From Robiginitomaculum sp. (GTDB taxonomy: Bacteria; Pseudomonadota; Alphaproteobacteria; Caulobacterales; Maricaulaceae): a stretch of DNA of 64,000 bases. Position numbers and translations under genes: made by a program. The stretch is from NCBI GenBank assembly GCA_002733605.1, contig NVWK01000011.1, positions 124,001 through 188,000 of the forward strand, written 5' to 3'. Below are positions 52,050 to 61,689 of this stretch, one piece after another (within the stretch, counting starts at the first letter, position 1; each line of letters starts with the position of its first letter). The notes under the pieces were generated by a model that was not told the origin of the DNA, searched no databases, and saw nothing but the letters and a program-made list of their open reading frames with translations.

Positions 52050-52589
52050 ATGGACAGACTTGTTATGCTCCATAACCCGTTATGGAAGGAGGTTTTTCGC
52101 GACGAGGCTTCGGCAATTCATTCGGTGTTGGGTGGGAACATAATAGATGTTCATCACATCGGAAGTACATCTATTCCAGACATACTTGCAAAACCAATCA
52201 TCGATATATTGGTAGAGGTCTCATCTTTGAACAAGGTTGATTTACAATCTACTCAAATGAAGGCGTTTGGTTATGAGGTCATGGGTGCGTACGGTATTGA
52301 AGGGCGAAGATATTTTCGGAAAACGGACGTACGAGGAATACGAACACATCATGTCCATATTTTTGTTGCAGAATCAAACCATGTCGAAAGGCATTTGGCA
52401 TTCCGCGATTTCCTAATCGCGCATCCGAAAAAAGCGCAAGCGTATTCCCAACTCAAAGCCAGCTTGACCCGTGGCGGCAAAGCATCGTGGGATGGATATG
52501 TTGACGGAAAAGACCCGTTTATAAAAGCGACAGAGATAGAGGCCCTTATCTGGTTTCGAGCAAAGCGATTATCCAGCGTCTCTGGCTAA
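52050..52589 (+). CDS. GrpB family protein (UPF0157, nucleotidyltransferase fold)
   Basis: Small protein with a nucleotidyltransferase-like fold and no assigned activity. The family signature VHHIGSTSIPDILAKPIIDIL (around residues 32-52) contains the GSTS and DxD-like residues. 179 residues. It overlaps the 3' end of acnA by 21 bases on the opposite strand. Base composition is somewhat more AT-rich than its neighbours, which may point to transfer. Confidence 0.88.
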   Translation: MDRLVMLHNPLWKEVFRDEASAIHSVLGGNIIDVHHIGSTSIPDILAKPIIDILVEVSSLNKVDLQSTQMKAFGYEVMGAYGIEGRRYFRKTDVRGIRTHHVHIFVAESNHVERHLAFRDFLIAHPKKAQAYSQLKASLTRGGKASWDGYVDGKDPFIKATEIEALIWFRAKRLSSVSG

Positions 52590-55250
52590 ATTACGGAGCA
52601 CATAGTGTAGAATGCCGCCATTTTTGTAGTATTCCAGCTCGTTTTCCGTATCGATGCGGATGCGGGCGGTGATGGATTGGGTTTGGCCGTTGGTGCTTGT
52701 GATGGTGACGCCGATGGTGCCGCGAGGGACGATGTTGGCGATGCCTTTAATGTCAACGGTTTCGGTGCCGTCCAGACCAAGGCTTTTCCAGCTTTGGCCA
52801 TCGGTAAATTCAAGCGGTAACACGCCCATGCCCAGAAGGTTGGAACGGTGAATGCGCTCGAAGCTTTCGGTAATCACGGCTTTAACACCCAGAAGGATCG
52901 TGCCCTTTGCGGCCCAGTCGCGTGAGGAGCCATTGCCGTAGAGACTGCCTGCGAAGATGACAAGGTTTTTGTCGTCCTGTTTGTATTTCATGGCCGCTTC
53001 ATAGATGGACATGGTTTCGCCAGTTGGCGCGTATTTGGTGACGCCGCCGGTTGTGCCCGGTACCATCTCATTCTGGATGCGGATATTGGCGAATGTGCCG
53101 CGCATCATCACTTGATGATTGCCACGACGAGAGCCATAGGAATTGTATTCGTTACGGGGCACTTGATGGTCGGATAAATACTGTCCGGCCGGACCCTCAG
53201 CGGCAATTGCGCCGGCGGGCGAGATATGGTCTGTGGTGATCGCGTCACCAAGCAGAGCCAAGATATTGGCATTTTTGACATCGGAAACGGGTTCCGGTGT
53301 CATGGTCATGCCTTCAAAATACGGCGGATGTTGCACATAGGTGGAACTTGAATTCCACGCATAGGTTTCACCGCCGCCGACTTTGATGTCCTGCCATTGC
53401 TTGTCACCTTTATAGACTTCTTTATAGCGGTCTTTGAACATTTTACGGGTGATGGTTTTGGCAACCAGATCGGCAATTTCTTTTGAGCTTGGCCAGATAT
53501 CGGCGAGGAAAACCTCGTTACCGTCTTGGTCAACACCCAGCGGATCCGCTTCGAAATCATGATGCATAGACCCTGCCAAAGCGTAGGCAATGACGAGGGG
53601 CGGGGAGGCGAGGAAATTGGCGCGAATGTCCGGGCCAATCCGGCCTTCGAAATTGCGGTTTCCGGATAAAACAGAGCAGGAGATCAAATCGCCTTCTGCG
53701 ATTGCGTCTGAAAATTCCGGTGCGATCGGGCCTGAATTGCCGATACACGTGGTGCAGCCAAACCCGACAATGTTAAATCCGAGCGCGTCAAGATGGCGCT
53801 GTAATTTGGCTTTTTTAAGATATTCGGCCACGACTTGCGAGCCGGGGGCGAGGGAGGTTTTCACCCATGGTTTGACCTTCAGGCCGAGCGCGTGCGCTCT
53901 TTCAGCCAACAGTCCGGCGCCGATCAGGACGCTGGGATTGGAGGTATTTGTACACGAGGTAATCGCGGCAATGAAAATGTCGCCATGATCTACAGAAAAT
54001 TCACGGTTTTTAACGGCAACGGACGAGCCATCGGTAGGGGCTTTGTCAAATGTGTCTGTGAGGATGTTGGCAAAGGCTGTGCTGGCACCGTGTAGAGCGA
54101 TTTTTTCTTCAGGCCGTTTGGGGCCGGAGATACAGGGTCGGATATCGGCGAGGTCAAGGGACACTGTGTCGGTAAAGACAGGTTTGTGTTGTCCGCGCCA
54201 CATGCCTTGGGCTTTGGCATAAGCTTCGACAAGTTCGATACGCGCCGCGTCGCGACCCGTTGCGTGTAGATATTTCAGTGTATCGTCGTCGACAGGGAAG
54301 AAGCCGCAAGTGGCACCGTATTCGGGGGCCATGTTGGCGATGGTGGCTTGATCTTCCAGGGAGAGATGATCCAGACCTTCGCCGTAAAATTCGACAAATT
54401 TGCCGACAACGCCGCGTGCGCGCAATTGCTGGACAACGGTCAGGACGAGATCGGTTGCGGTGGCACCTTCGGGCAGTTTGCCGGTTAGCTCCATCCCGAT
54501 CACTTCGGGGATGAGCATGGAAATTGGCTGGCCCAACATGGCCGCTTCGGCTTCGATGCCGCCAACGCCCCAACCCAGAACCGACAGGCCGTTGATCATG
54601 GTGGTGTGGCTATCGGTACCGACAAGGGTATCGGGATAGGCGTAGGTTTTCCCGCCTTCGGTTTTTGTCCATACGGTTTGGGCCAGATTTTCCAGATTAA
54701 CCTGATGGCAAATGCCGGTGCCTGGCGGTACGACGGCGAAATTGTCAAATGCGCTTTGGCCCCATTTCAAAAAGTCATAGCGTTCGCCGTTGCGTTCGTA
54801 TTCGCGTTTGACGTTTTTCTTAAACGCCGTATTGGTGCCGAAAAAATCAACCATGACCGAATGGTCAATGACCAGATGAACCGGGTTTTGCGGATTGATC
54901 GCGGAGGCTTTGGCACCCAATTTGACTACGGCGTCGCGCATAGCGGCCAGATCAACAACGGCAGGCACGCCGGTGAAATCCTGCATAAGCACGCGGGCCG
55001 GACGATAGGCGATCTCGTGGGTGGATTTTTTGGTGATGAGCCATGTGGCGACGGCTTCAATGTCGGCTCTGGTGACGGTTTTGTCATCTTCGTGACGGAG
55101 CAGGTTTTCCAGCAGGACTTTCAAAGAGTTCGGCAGTTTAGAAATACCTTCCAACCCGTTTTTCTCGGCAATTGTCAGATCGAAATAGGTATAGGTGCCG
55201 CCGCGTACGGTCAGTTCGCGCTGGCAATTAAAACTGTCGAGAGAAGCCAT
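52569..55250 (-). CDS. acnA: Aconitate hydratase A
   Basis: Citric acid cycle enzyme that interconverts citrate and isocitrate through a 4Fe-4S cluster. 893 residues, AcnA/IRP type. The cluster cysteines are in SCTNTSNPSVLIGAGLLAE (near residue 434) and GCTTCIGNSGP (near 500); the substrate loop GTDSHTTMINGL and the C-terminal swivel domain (NGSSRDWAAKGTILLGVKAV) are complete. Convergent with grpB. The upstream gap holds no evident operator. Confidence 0.97.
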   Translation of the reverse strand: MASLDSFNCQRELTVRGGTYTYFDLTIAEKNGLEGISKLPNSLKVLLENLLRHEDDKTVTRADIEAVATWLITKKSTHEIAYRPARVLMQDFTGVPAVVDLAAMRDAVVKLGAKASAINPQNPVHLVIDHSVMVDFFGTNTAFKKNVKREYERNGERYDFLKWGQSAFDNFAVVPPGTGICHQVNLENLAQTVWTKTEGGKTYAYPDTLVGTDSHTTMINGLSVLGWGVGGIEAEAAMLGQPISMLIPEVIGMELTGKLPEGATATDLVLTVVQQLRARGVVGKFVEFYGEGLDHLSLEDQATIANMAPEYGATCGFFPVDDDTLKYLHATGRDAARIELVEAYAKAQGMWRGQHKPVFTDTVSLDLADIRPCISGPKRPEEKIALHGASTAFANILTDTFDKAPTDGSSVAVKNREFSVDHGDIFIAAITSCTNTSNPSVLIGAGLLAERAHALGLKVKPWVKTSLAPGSQVVAEYLKKAKLQRHLDALGFNIVGFGCTTCIGNSGPIAPEFSDAIAEGDLISCSVLSGNRNFEGRIGPDIRANFLASPPLVIAYALAGSMHHDFEADPLGVDQDGNEVFLADIWPSSKEIADLVAKTITRKMFKDRYKEVYKGDKQWQDIKVGGGETYAWNSSSTYVQHPPYFEGMTMTPEPVSDVKNANILALLGDAITTDHISPAGAIAAEGPAGQYLSDHQVPRNEYNSYGSRRGNHQVMMRGTFANIRIQNEMVPGTTGGVTKYAPTGETMSIYEAAMKYKQDDKNLVIFAGSLYGNGSSRDWAAKGTILLGVKAVITESFERIHRSNLLGMGVLPLEFTDGQSWKSLGLDGTETVDIKGIANIVPRGTIGVTITSTNGQTQSITARIRIDTENELEYYKNGGILHYVLRNLARDAG

Positions 55251-55375
55251 GATATATCCTTATGTTGGTCCGTAAGTGTTGGTCTCGGGCATCGTAGTGA
55301 TTTGGTCTCGTTATAAACAAGCTTGGTCGTGTCGACAATGCTAAAGGAATGCTAAAGGGCTGTATCGCGCTGTTT

Positions 55376-55984
55376 TTACGGGTTTTTGGGAGGGTCTTGT
55401 GGTTCAGGCGGCATGTGTTTCATCAAAAGCGGTAAATTCAGCATAGTAAAGACGAGTGTGATTGGGAGCATGCCTGCCAGTTTGAAGTTTGACCAGAAGG
55501 CTTCCGAATAATTGCGCCAGATATATTCGTTCAATCCGGCGAGGCACAAAAAGAAAAACCCCCACCGCCACGCCAATGTACGCCAAGCGCTATCGGGCAG
55601 GGTATAGACCTCGCCCATCATCAGTTTAAACACGTTTTTCCCCATGGCGAGGGAGCCTAGAATCATAACACCGAACAGAATGTTGATCGCGGTCGGTTTC
55701 ATATAAAACACGGTTTTGTTTTGAAACCCTATGGTGATTGCGGTCGAGCCGATGACGATGATTGCGGTGACCCATAACATGGCGGAGACTTTGTTGAATT
55801 TTATTTTTGAATAGATCACGGCGATAATCACGGCAATGGCAAATACGGCGGCGCCTATATATAGGGCGATCTCGGGATAAATTCTTCGGGCCAGATTAAA
55901 GGTAATCACATAGGCCATTACCGGCCCTAAATCTATCCAGAGGGAGGAATGTTTTGCGGGGGGTGTAGAAGATGTGTCATTCAT
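55376..55984 (-). CDS. yciB: Inner-membrane septation protein YciB/IspZ
   Basis: Five-helix inner-membrane protein of 202 residues linked to intracellular septation and envelope stability. Family features include LGPVMAYVITFNLARRIYPE and the C-terminal WRNYSEAFWSNFKLAGMLPI. It stands downstream of ftsY, 85 bp apart, as in other alphaproteobacteria (mtaB-ftsY-ispZ). No missing parts. Confidence 0.9.
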   Translation of the reverse strand: MNDTSSTPPAKHSSLWIDLGPVMAYVITFNLARRIYPEIALYIGAAVFAIAVIIAVIYSKIKFNKVSAMLWVTAIIVIGSTAITIGFQNKTVFYMKPTAINILFGVMILGSLAMGKNVFKLMMGEVYTLPDSAWRTLAWRWGFFFLCLAGLNEYIWRNYSEAFWSNFKLAGMLPITLVFTMLNLPLLMKHMPPEPQDPPKNP

Positions 55985-56069
55985 GGGGATTGTGTGCCTT
56001 ATGGGTGCGTGAATTGCAAGTTACGGTTTGGAATCTGTTGTTGAAAACAAGGCTTCGTGTTTCGCCCGG

Positions 56070-57845
56070 TTATCCATCATCTATTACGGCGTCTGCGACA
56101 CCGGACAGGGCGGCAGCGAAAACGGCGGCGGAGAAGTTTTCCAAATCTTCGATACGTTCGCCGATACCGATAGCATGGATGGGCAGTTTGAATTGATCGG
56201 CGAGGGCGACAAGCACACCGCCTTTGGCGGTGCCGTCAAGCTTGGTCATAATCAGACCAGTAATGCCGGCCGTCTTTTCGAAGGCTTCGGTTTGAGACAG
56301 AGCGTTTTGGCCGACGGTGGCGTCTAACACCAGCAGGGAATGGTGCGGCGCGGTTTCGTCCTGTTTTTTAATCACACGGACGATTTTGGCAAGTTCGTCC
56401 ATCAATTCGGTGCGGTTTTGCAAACGGCCTGCGGTGTCGATCATCAATATATCATAATTCTCGGCTTTGGCGCGTGCAATCGCGTCATAGACGAGGCCAG
56501 CCGCATCTGCGCCGAGATCAGCCGAGACGACAGGCGCACCAGCCCGTTCACCCCAAATTTTTAATTGCTCGACGGCGGCGGCGCGGAAGGTGTCGCCTGC
56601 GGCAAGCAAAACTTTCTTGCCTTGGCCGGTATAGCGCGAGGCGAGCTTGCCAAGGGTGGTGGTTTTGCCCGACCCGTTTACGCCGACAAACAGCATGATT
56701 TGTGGCTTGGTGTCGCCAAGGATAATGGGTTTTTCCAAAGGCGCGAGGGTTTCGGCGATCACATCGGCCAGCGCGATTTTAATTTCCAGACCGGTGACTT
56801 GTTTGTCGAACTTGTCCTTGGCCAGTAATTGGGTGGTGCGCTGGGCCGGGCCAACACCAAGGTCGGAGGCGATCAATAAATCTTCCAGCTCTTCCAGAGC
56901 TTCCGTGTCAAGTTTGCGTTTGTTGAATATGGCCGAGACATTGTCGGACATACGGTTGGTTGATTTTTTAAGTCCAGAGCTTATGCGCTGGAGGAAGCCG
57001 GGTTTTTTAGGGTCGTCTTCTGGTGCAGGTGTTGGTTTGGGCGCTGGTTCAGGTTCTGCTTTAGGCGGGCGCGCGACCTTTTCTTCTTGTACTTTCTGTG
57101 CTTCTTTTTCTTTCTGTTCTTGTGCGCCCTGTTTTGCTTTTAGCTCTGCCGCCGCTTTGGCCTCAAGCGCTTCACGTTCTTTTTCAAGACGGCTTTCTTC
57201 AAGGCGGACCGTTTCTGCCTTTTGTGCGGCCAAAGCTTCGGCTTCACGTTTCTCGGTGGCAAGACGTTCCGCAGCCTCCTTAGCTTCTTTAAGGTCTCGG
57301 GTCTCTTGTTCTTTGGCAAGTTTGAGCTTTAGGGCGGTGGCTTCTTTGGCGCTTGCAGCCTCAAGTGCTGCTTTTTCAGCCGCCTTGCGCTCTGCTTCAA
57401 GTTTGGCTTTCTCAAGGCGGGCTTTTTCCTGCGCCTCTGCTTCACGTTTTTCTTCTTCAAGGCGGATTTGCTCGAGACGAGCTGCTTCGGCTTTACGCTC
57501 CGCGTCTAGCTTTTCTTTTTCAAGTTTTTCTGCAACGAGGCGTTTGGCGGCTTCGACGTCACGTGCGGCCTGTTCTTCGGCGAGCTTGCGGTCTTCGCGT
57601 TCTTGTTGCTGGCGTTCTTCGGCGGTGATACCGGACTGGGCCTGCTCGTCCATTTCGCGCGCACTTTTGAGAGCGGCGGCATTGATGATGGCCATGCGCT
57701 CGGCCATTTGACGATCAACTTCGGCCTGTTGCTCGGCTTTCAAGGCGGCGGCTTCGGCGCGTTTTTCTTCTTTGGATTTCAGGCCGAAGGCTTTGGCGAA
57801 AAAGCCTTTTTTCTTTTTTGGTTCATTTTCGTCTGTTGGACTCAC
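56070..57845 (-). CDS. ftsY: Signal recognition particle receptor FtsY with long coiled-coil N-terminus
   Basis: GTPase receptor that docks the SRP-ribosome complex at the membrane. The NG domain occupies roughly residues 285-591: G1 GVNGSGKTTTLGKLA, G3 DTAGRLQNRTELMDELAK, G4 TKLDGTAKGG. The first about 285 residues are a charged Ala/Glu/Lys/Arg-rich segment, probably one long helix, with repeated AERKAEAARLEQ-like units; this A domain is longer than in most alphaproteobacteria. The start overlaps mtaB by four bases. Confidence 0.95.
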   Translation of the reverse strand: MSPTDENEPKKKKGFFAKAFGLKSKEEKRAEAAALKAEQQAEVDRQMAERMAIINAAALKSAREMDEQAQSGITAEERQQQEREDRKLAEEQAARDVEAAKRLVAEKLEKEKLDAERKAEAARLEQIRLEEEKREAEAQEKARLEKAKLEAERKAAEKAALEAASAKEATALKLKLAKEQETRDLKEAKEAAERLATEKREAEALAAQKAETVRLEESRLEKEREALEAKAAAELKAKQGAQEQKEKEAQKVQEEKVARPPKAEPEPAPKPTPAPEDDPKKPGFLQRISSGLKKSTNRMSDNVSAIFNKRKLDTEALEELEDLLIASDLGVGPAQRTTQLLAKDKFDKQVTGLEIKIALADVIAETLAPLEKPIILGDTKPQIMLFVGVNGSGKTTTLGKLASRYTGQGKKVLLAAGDTFRAAAVEQLKIWGERAGAPVVSADLGADAAGLVYDAIARAKAENYDILMIDTAGRLQNRTELMDELAKIVRVIKKQDETAPHHSLLVLDATVGQNALSQTEAFEKTAGITGLIMTKLDGTAKGGVLVALADQFKLPIHAIGIGERIEDLENFSAAVFAAALSGVADAVIDDG

Positions 57846-59140
57846 GCGAACTCTCCCCGTAATGAAACCTCATCGTAACCTGTAATGCGCACGGGGCGCA
57901 ATGTGCCGGGGGTGTAATTATGGGTCGGTAATTTAATCGGCGAAAAGTCGGCAAGCCGACTGATTTGCCCTTTTTCAATCAGGGCCAGATCGTATTGACC
58001 AGCCTGCGCTGACAACCTGCTTTTAAAATGGCGTTCACGGCCTTCGGCACCGGCAGCGCGCAGGCGGGCGGCCCGTACTTTAATCACTGTTCCGTTGACT
58101 TGTGGCATACGCGCGGCGGGGGTGGTTTTACGGGCCGAGAACGGAAATACGTGCAACCAGGCAAGCCCGCATTCTTTGACCAGATCAAGGGAGTTTTCAA
58201 ACATGGCTTCGGTTTCGGTCGGGAAGCCTGCAATAATATCGGCGCCGAAACTGATATCAGGCCGGACTTTGCGCAAGCGTTGGCACAGGGAAATCGCGTC
58301 TTCGCGGGTATGGCGGCGCTTCATGCGTTTAAGGATCATATTGTCGCCGTGTTGCAGGCTGAGATGTAGATAGGGGGTGAGGCGTGGTTCATGGGCGAGC
58401 AAATCAAACAACTCGTCGTCGATTTCGGCGCTGTCGATCGAGGACAAGCGCAGGCGCGGCAAATCCGGTACCATTTTCAAGATACGCGCCACTAAAGACC
58501 CAAGTTCCGGCTGTCCGGTTTGGTCATCCCCCCACGACGAAATATCTACACCGGTCAGGACGATTTCATTAAACCCCTGTTCGGTCAGGGTTTGCACCTG
58601 CCGAACCACATCTTGGGCGGGGACGGAGCGTGAATTGCCGCGTCCGAACGGGATGATGCAGAATGTGCAACGATGGTCACAGCCATTTTGCACCTGCACA
58701 ATGGCGCGGGCCCGTTCGATCAATCCGGTGGCGCGATTGGGTGCGGGTTTGCGCACGGCCATAATGTCCGAGCTGATAATTTTTATTGATCCACCAAACA
58801 GGGTTTTGGGCACAAAGCTGCTGGCGTTCATTTTTTCCGTATTCCCCAATACGCGGTCAACTTCGTCCATGCCGGCGTAGCTTTCCGGCTCGATTTGGGC
58901 AGCGCAGCCGGTGACGACGATTTTTGCATTGGGGTTGTCGCGTTTGGCGCGGCGGATGGTTTGGCGACCTTGGCGGACGGCCTCATTGGTGACGGCGCAG
59001 GTGTTGATAATCACCGTATCCGTAAGGCCAGCCGCTTGCGCGTGTGAGGCCATTATCTCGGATTCGTACGCGTTTAAACGACACCCTAATGTGATGGTTT
59101 TCGTGCCTTTTTTATTCTGAATGTTGCTGTGGTGCGCCAT
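57842..59140 (-). CDS. mtaB: tRNA t6A37 methylthiotransferase MtaB
   Basis: Radical-SAM enzyme that converts t6A37 to ms2t6A37. The N-terminal UPF0004 domain has the cluster cysteines in TLGCRLNAYESE, NTCAVTNEA and VTGCAAQ; the radical-SAM motif is CDHRCTFC (C-x3-C-x2-C), followed by TRAM-like C-terminus. 432 residues. It acts on the product of the TsaB/TsaE pathway also present in this window. Cotranscribed with ftsY. Confidence 0.94.
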   Translation of the reverse strand: MAHHSNIQNKKGTKTITLGCRLNAYESEIMASHAQAAGLTDTVIINTCAVTNEAVRQGRQTIRRAKRDNPNAKIVVTGCAAQIEPESYAGMDEVDRVLGNTEKMNASSFVPKTLFGGSIKIISSDIMAVRKPAPNRATGLIERARAIVQVQNGCDHRCTFCIIPFGRGNSRSVPAQDVVRQVQTLTEQGFNEIVLTGVDISSWGDDQTGQPELGSLVARILKMVPDLPRLRLSSIDSAEIDDELFDLLAHEPRLTPYLHLSLQHGDNMILKRMKRRHTREDAISLCQRLRKVRPDISFGADIIAGFPTETEAMFENSLDLVKECGLAWLHVFPFSARKTTPAARMPQVNGTVIKVRAARLRAAGAEGRERHFKSRLSAQAGQYDLALIEKGQISRLADFSPIKLPTHNYTPGTLRPVRITGYDEVSLRGEFA

Positions 59141-59190
59141 ACCCGCTATGTGGGCTTAAAACAGATCAAGGTCAAGCGCAGGAGTCTTTA

Positions 59191-59535
59191 ATGAGTACCC
59201 CGATTTTATATTTACTTGCCCCCGGTTTTGAGGGGCGCGGACGGCGTGAATATTGCCCTGAATGTGCAGAAATGTGGGGGTTGCTTGCCTATTTTCCGGC
59301 AATAAAGGAGGCTGTGGATATCCGCTATATGCCAATCGATCTCCCACGGCTTGAAATGGTCGAAATGTTAGGAGAGGATCACCAAAACTGCCCGACCCTT
59401 GTGCTGAGCGAGGCGGCGGCGGAGAGTGTGCGAACGCAGACGGCCAATGGGCATGTTTTTATCGATAATGTGCGCGATATCGGGATGTATTTCGCCGATG
59501 TTTACGCAACGCCGTTCCCAAGAGGTACGGTCTAG
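59191..59535 (+). CDS. DUF3088-domain protein
   Basis: Small protein of 114 residues of the DUF3088 family, probably thioredoxin-fold-like. It has LYLLAPGFEG at the start and a CPEC motif (residues 28-31 region) that could be redox-active, then GEDHQNCPTLVL. Function is unknown. It is divergent from mtaB and its stop is 3 bp from that of the MarR-like gene. Confidence 0.82.
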   Translation: MSTPILYLLAPGFEGRGRREYCPECAEMWGLLAYFPAIKEAVDIRYMPIDLPRLEMVEMLGEDHQNCPTLVLSEAAAESVRTQTANGHVFIDNVRDIGMYFADVYATPFPRGTV

Positions 59536-59538
59536 GCG

Positions 59539-60063
59539 CTATTTGATGAATTTGACGATTTTTGCACCCATTTTCATCAAGCGTAGAAGCTTGTTTTTGG
59601 GCAGGGTGTGAATATCGTCATACCAATTGGTCAGGGTTTCCATAAATCCGACCAATTCATCGATTTGACTGCGTTGGGCCGGACTGAGATCGCGGTCATG
59701 CTCGGTATCATTGGCAACCATGCGCAGAAGATGCAGGGTCGGGTCGATTTCGCGCTTCTTGCGGCCCTCTGCAATGCGCAAAACAATCTCCCAATTGTCT
59801 TTGATGGCGACAAAATGGTCGCGGCGGTCGCCCAGAACCTGTGTGCGGGTGATTAGGCGCCAGTTGAGTAGCTCTCTGATGCTGGTCGAGACGTTGGAGC
59901 GGGCAACGCCGAGGATAACGCTGATTTGTTCGGCGTGTAACGGGGTTTCGGATAGATACAACAGGGCGTGGATTTGCGCGACCGAGCGGTTGACGCCCCA
60001 TTTTCCGCCCATTTCTCCCCAATGGACAATAAATTTCTCAGTAGTTGGCGTAAGTTTCAGCAT
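59539..60063 (-). CDS. GbsR/MarR-type transcriptional regulator
   Basis: Winged-helix regulator of 174 residues. The start at 60063 (MLKLTPTTEKFIVHWGEMGG) is 2 nt after a leader hairpin element; a longer open frame reads into that repeat and is rejected. The HTH (AEQISVILGVARSNVSTSIREL) is typical of the GbsR group, whose members often control osmolyte or envelope genes; the effector is unknown. Confidence 0.88.
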   Translation of the reverse strand: MLKLTPTTEKFIVHWGEMGGKWGVNRSVAQIHALLYLSETPLHAEQISVILGVARSNVSTSIRELLNWRLITRTQVLGDRRDHFVAIKDNWEIVLRIAEGRKKREIDPTLHLLRMVANDTEHDRDLSPAQRSQIDELVGFMETLTNWYDDIHTLPKNKLLRLMKMGAKIVKFIK

Positions 60064-60065
60064 TA

Positions 60066-60107
60066 TACATTCCCGGTCGGGCCTACGGCCCTCCTCGCCT
60101 CTTGTTA
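60066..60107 (-). repeat. Leader hairpin element, copy 6 (upstream of MarR-like gene)
   Basis: Minus strand: AACAAGAGGCGAGG, stem GGGCC-GTA-GGCCC (5 bp), GACCGGGAATGTA, stopping 2 nt before the ATG. A fragment (GATGGGAATGTA) precedes it at 60106-60117. Confidence 0.8.
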
Positions 60108-60118
60108 CATTCCCATCC

Positions 60119-60136
60119 GTTGATCCCTGCGTAAGC
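60119..60136. repeat. Fragment of the GGATCCC-type palindromic repeat
   Basis: TGATCCCTGCGTAAGCAGG with stem CCTGC-GTAA-GCAGG. Related to the repeats at 29085-29217 and 42042-42073. Confidence 0.5.
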
Positions 60137-60329
60137 AGGTCTCTTTGTTTTCGTTCAAAAATTTCTGTTAGAACAGAAATAACAGAATGTACTGATTTGT
60201 CAAAACTGGATATGAGAGTCTTGACTTGAATTTGCGGGATGTTTATATATGTATAAATGACCGACTGGTCACCCATCGAAAAAACACTGAAAAAATACTG
60301 AAAAAACATTTAAAATCAAAGAGTTAAAT

Positions 60330-60887
60330 ATGCGGCCACAGATTGGAAAAGAAAAAATACTGGAAGCGGCATTGCACTTGTTTGCGCAAAATGGGTTCCA
60401 TACGACCTCAGTTAACGAGATTGCTGTGCGGGCGGGGGTCTCCAAAGGGCTATTGTACAATTATTTTGATAGCAAAGAAGAGGTGTTGGTTACCATCATA
60501 GAGCAGGCTAGCGAGCAGATGTTCGAAATTGCGCGTACATTGATGTCTCACGGTACATATAAGGAGCGATTAGGGCATTTTCTGGATCATTATATGAATT
60601 CTCTTGAAACCCATAAAACATACTTCTCTTTCCAGCTAAGCCTGCTGTTTCAGCCAAGTTTAAAGCAATATGTGCAAAAACTCCTGCATAGACGCATAGA
60701 TTATATCTTGCAGTTAACCACAGAGATGTTCCGCAAGGCGGGGTGCGAGGCGCCAGAACAAATGGCACGGCGATTTGTCTGTGAACTGGACGGGGTGGCG
60801 GTTCAGGTTTTATCCGAGTTTCCGGGGTTTCCCCTGCACGAGGTTAGGGAGCAGCTTTTCTTGAATTATAGGAGTGTTGGCACATGA
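60330..60887 (+). CDS. TetR/AcrR-family transcriptional regulator
   Basis: Repressor-type regulator of 185 residues. The N-terminal HTH is canonical (ILEAALHLFAQNGFHTTSVN, VRAGVSKGLLYNYFDSKEE). The C-terminal ligand-binding half is unremarkable. Its end overlaps the next GNAT gene by four bases (ATGA), so it probably controls its own two-gene operon. AT-rich upstream region 60140-60329 without a recognisable operator. Confidence 0.93.
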   Translation: MRPQIGKEKILEAALHLFAQNGFHTTSVNEIAVRAGVSKGLLYNYFDSKEEVLVTIIEQASEQMFEIARTLMSHGTYKERLGHFLDHYMNSLETHKTYFSFQLSLLFQPSLKQYVQKLLHRRIDYILQLTTEMFRKAGCEAPEQMARRFVCELDGVAVQVLSEFPGFPLHEVREQLFLNYRSVGT

Positions 60888-61687
60888 CGCAGTATCATTT
60901 TGCCTCTGTTGCCTCTCATGCCGCCCCTCAAAACCTTGCAGAACTTAAACACCAATACTTAAATTCGCTAGACGCACCGCTTGACGGCATGTGGGAGTCG
61001 TTTGTAGGTGGCGGCAAACATTGGATGATTGTGGAAACGGCAGGCCGCTCTGAGCCTATCGGATATTGCGTTTTAAACGATGAGCAGAAAGTGTTACAAT
61101 TTTTCACGCAAGATTTACGAGATGGCCCGCCTGCATTTGAACAAATGTGCGCACAGCTTGCCCCGTCCGGGGCGTTTGTGGCCACACAACAGGCTGCATA
61201 TTTATCCTATTGTCTTGATCATAAACGCTCTTTGACGGTGAACACCCTTTTATACCGCGAAGACGTGCACCCTGTGGGGCTTTCGGGTTTAGAGCTTCGC
61301 GTGGTTACAGAGGGCGAGTTTGAAGCGGCCGTAGAGTTTGGAATTGCGGTTCTGGGCTGTGATTTAGGCTGGCTACAAGGCTATTATAAAGACCATATTG
61401 CCAAGCAGCAGCTTTTCGGCGTTTGGAAAGATGGAAGTTTAATCGCTACGGGGGAATGCCGGATCAGCGAAACCCAGAAACCATATGCAGATGTAGGCAT
61501 GATGGTGACTGAAAAACATCGTGGTCAGGGCTTGGCCACGGATATTTTGCGAAGCCTACGGCATATGTGCAAGGCGCGGGGCTTGCAGGCCATATGCTCG
61601 ACAGAGGTTGAAAATGTGGCCGCACAAAAAGCCATTACCAATGCAGGGTTTGTCAGCGAACACAGAATTCTGGAGATCGGGTTTTAG
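60884..61687 (+). CDS. GNAT-family N-acetyltransferase cotranscribed with a TetR regulator
   Basis: 267-residue protein with an N-terminal half of unclear fold and a C-terminal GNAT domain. The acetyl-CoA loop is VTEKHRGQGLATDILRSLRH, followed by STEVENVAAQKAITNAGFV. Coupling to TetR suggests a response to a small molecule, perhaps detoxification by acetylation. Substrate unknown. Confidence 0.85.
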   Translation: MTQYHFASVASHAAPQNLAELKHQYLNSLDAPLDGMWESFVGGGKHWMIVETAGRSEPIGYCVLNDEQKVLQFFTQDLRDGPPAFEQMCAQLAPSGAFVATQQAAYLSYCLDHKRSLTVNTLLYREDVHPVGLSGLELRVVTEGEFEAAVEFGIAVLGCDLGWLQGYYKDHIAKQQLFGVWKDGSLIATGECRISETQKPYADVGMMVTEKHRGQGLATDILRSLRHMCKARGLQAICSTEVENVAAQKAITNAGFVSEHRILEIGF

Positions 61688-61689
61688 GC

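Noticed and set aside
56647-57711. 354-residue Ser/Arg/Ala-rich frame on + opposite ftsY
   Set aside because: Low-complexity shadow of the Ala/Glu/Lys-rich FtsY N-terminus.
59539-60309. Longer MarR-like protein starting at 60309
   Set aside because: The extra 82 residues include translated leader-repeat sequence (GNVTRGEEGRRPDREC) and non-coding DNA; the conserved start is at 60063.
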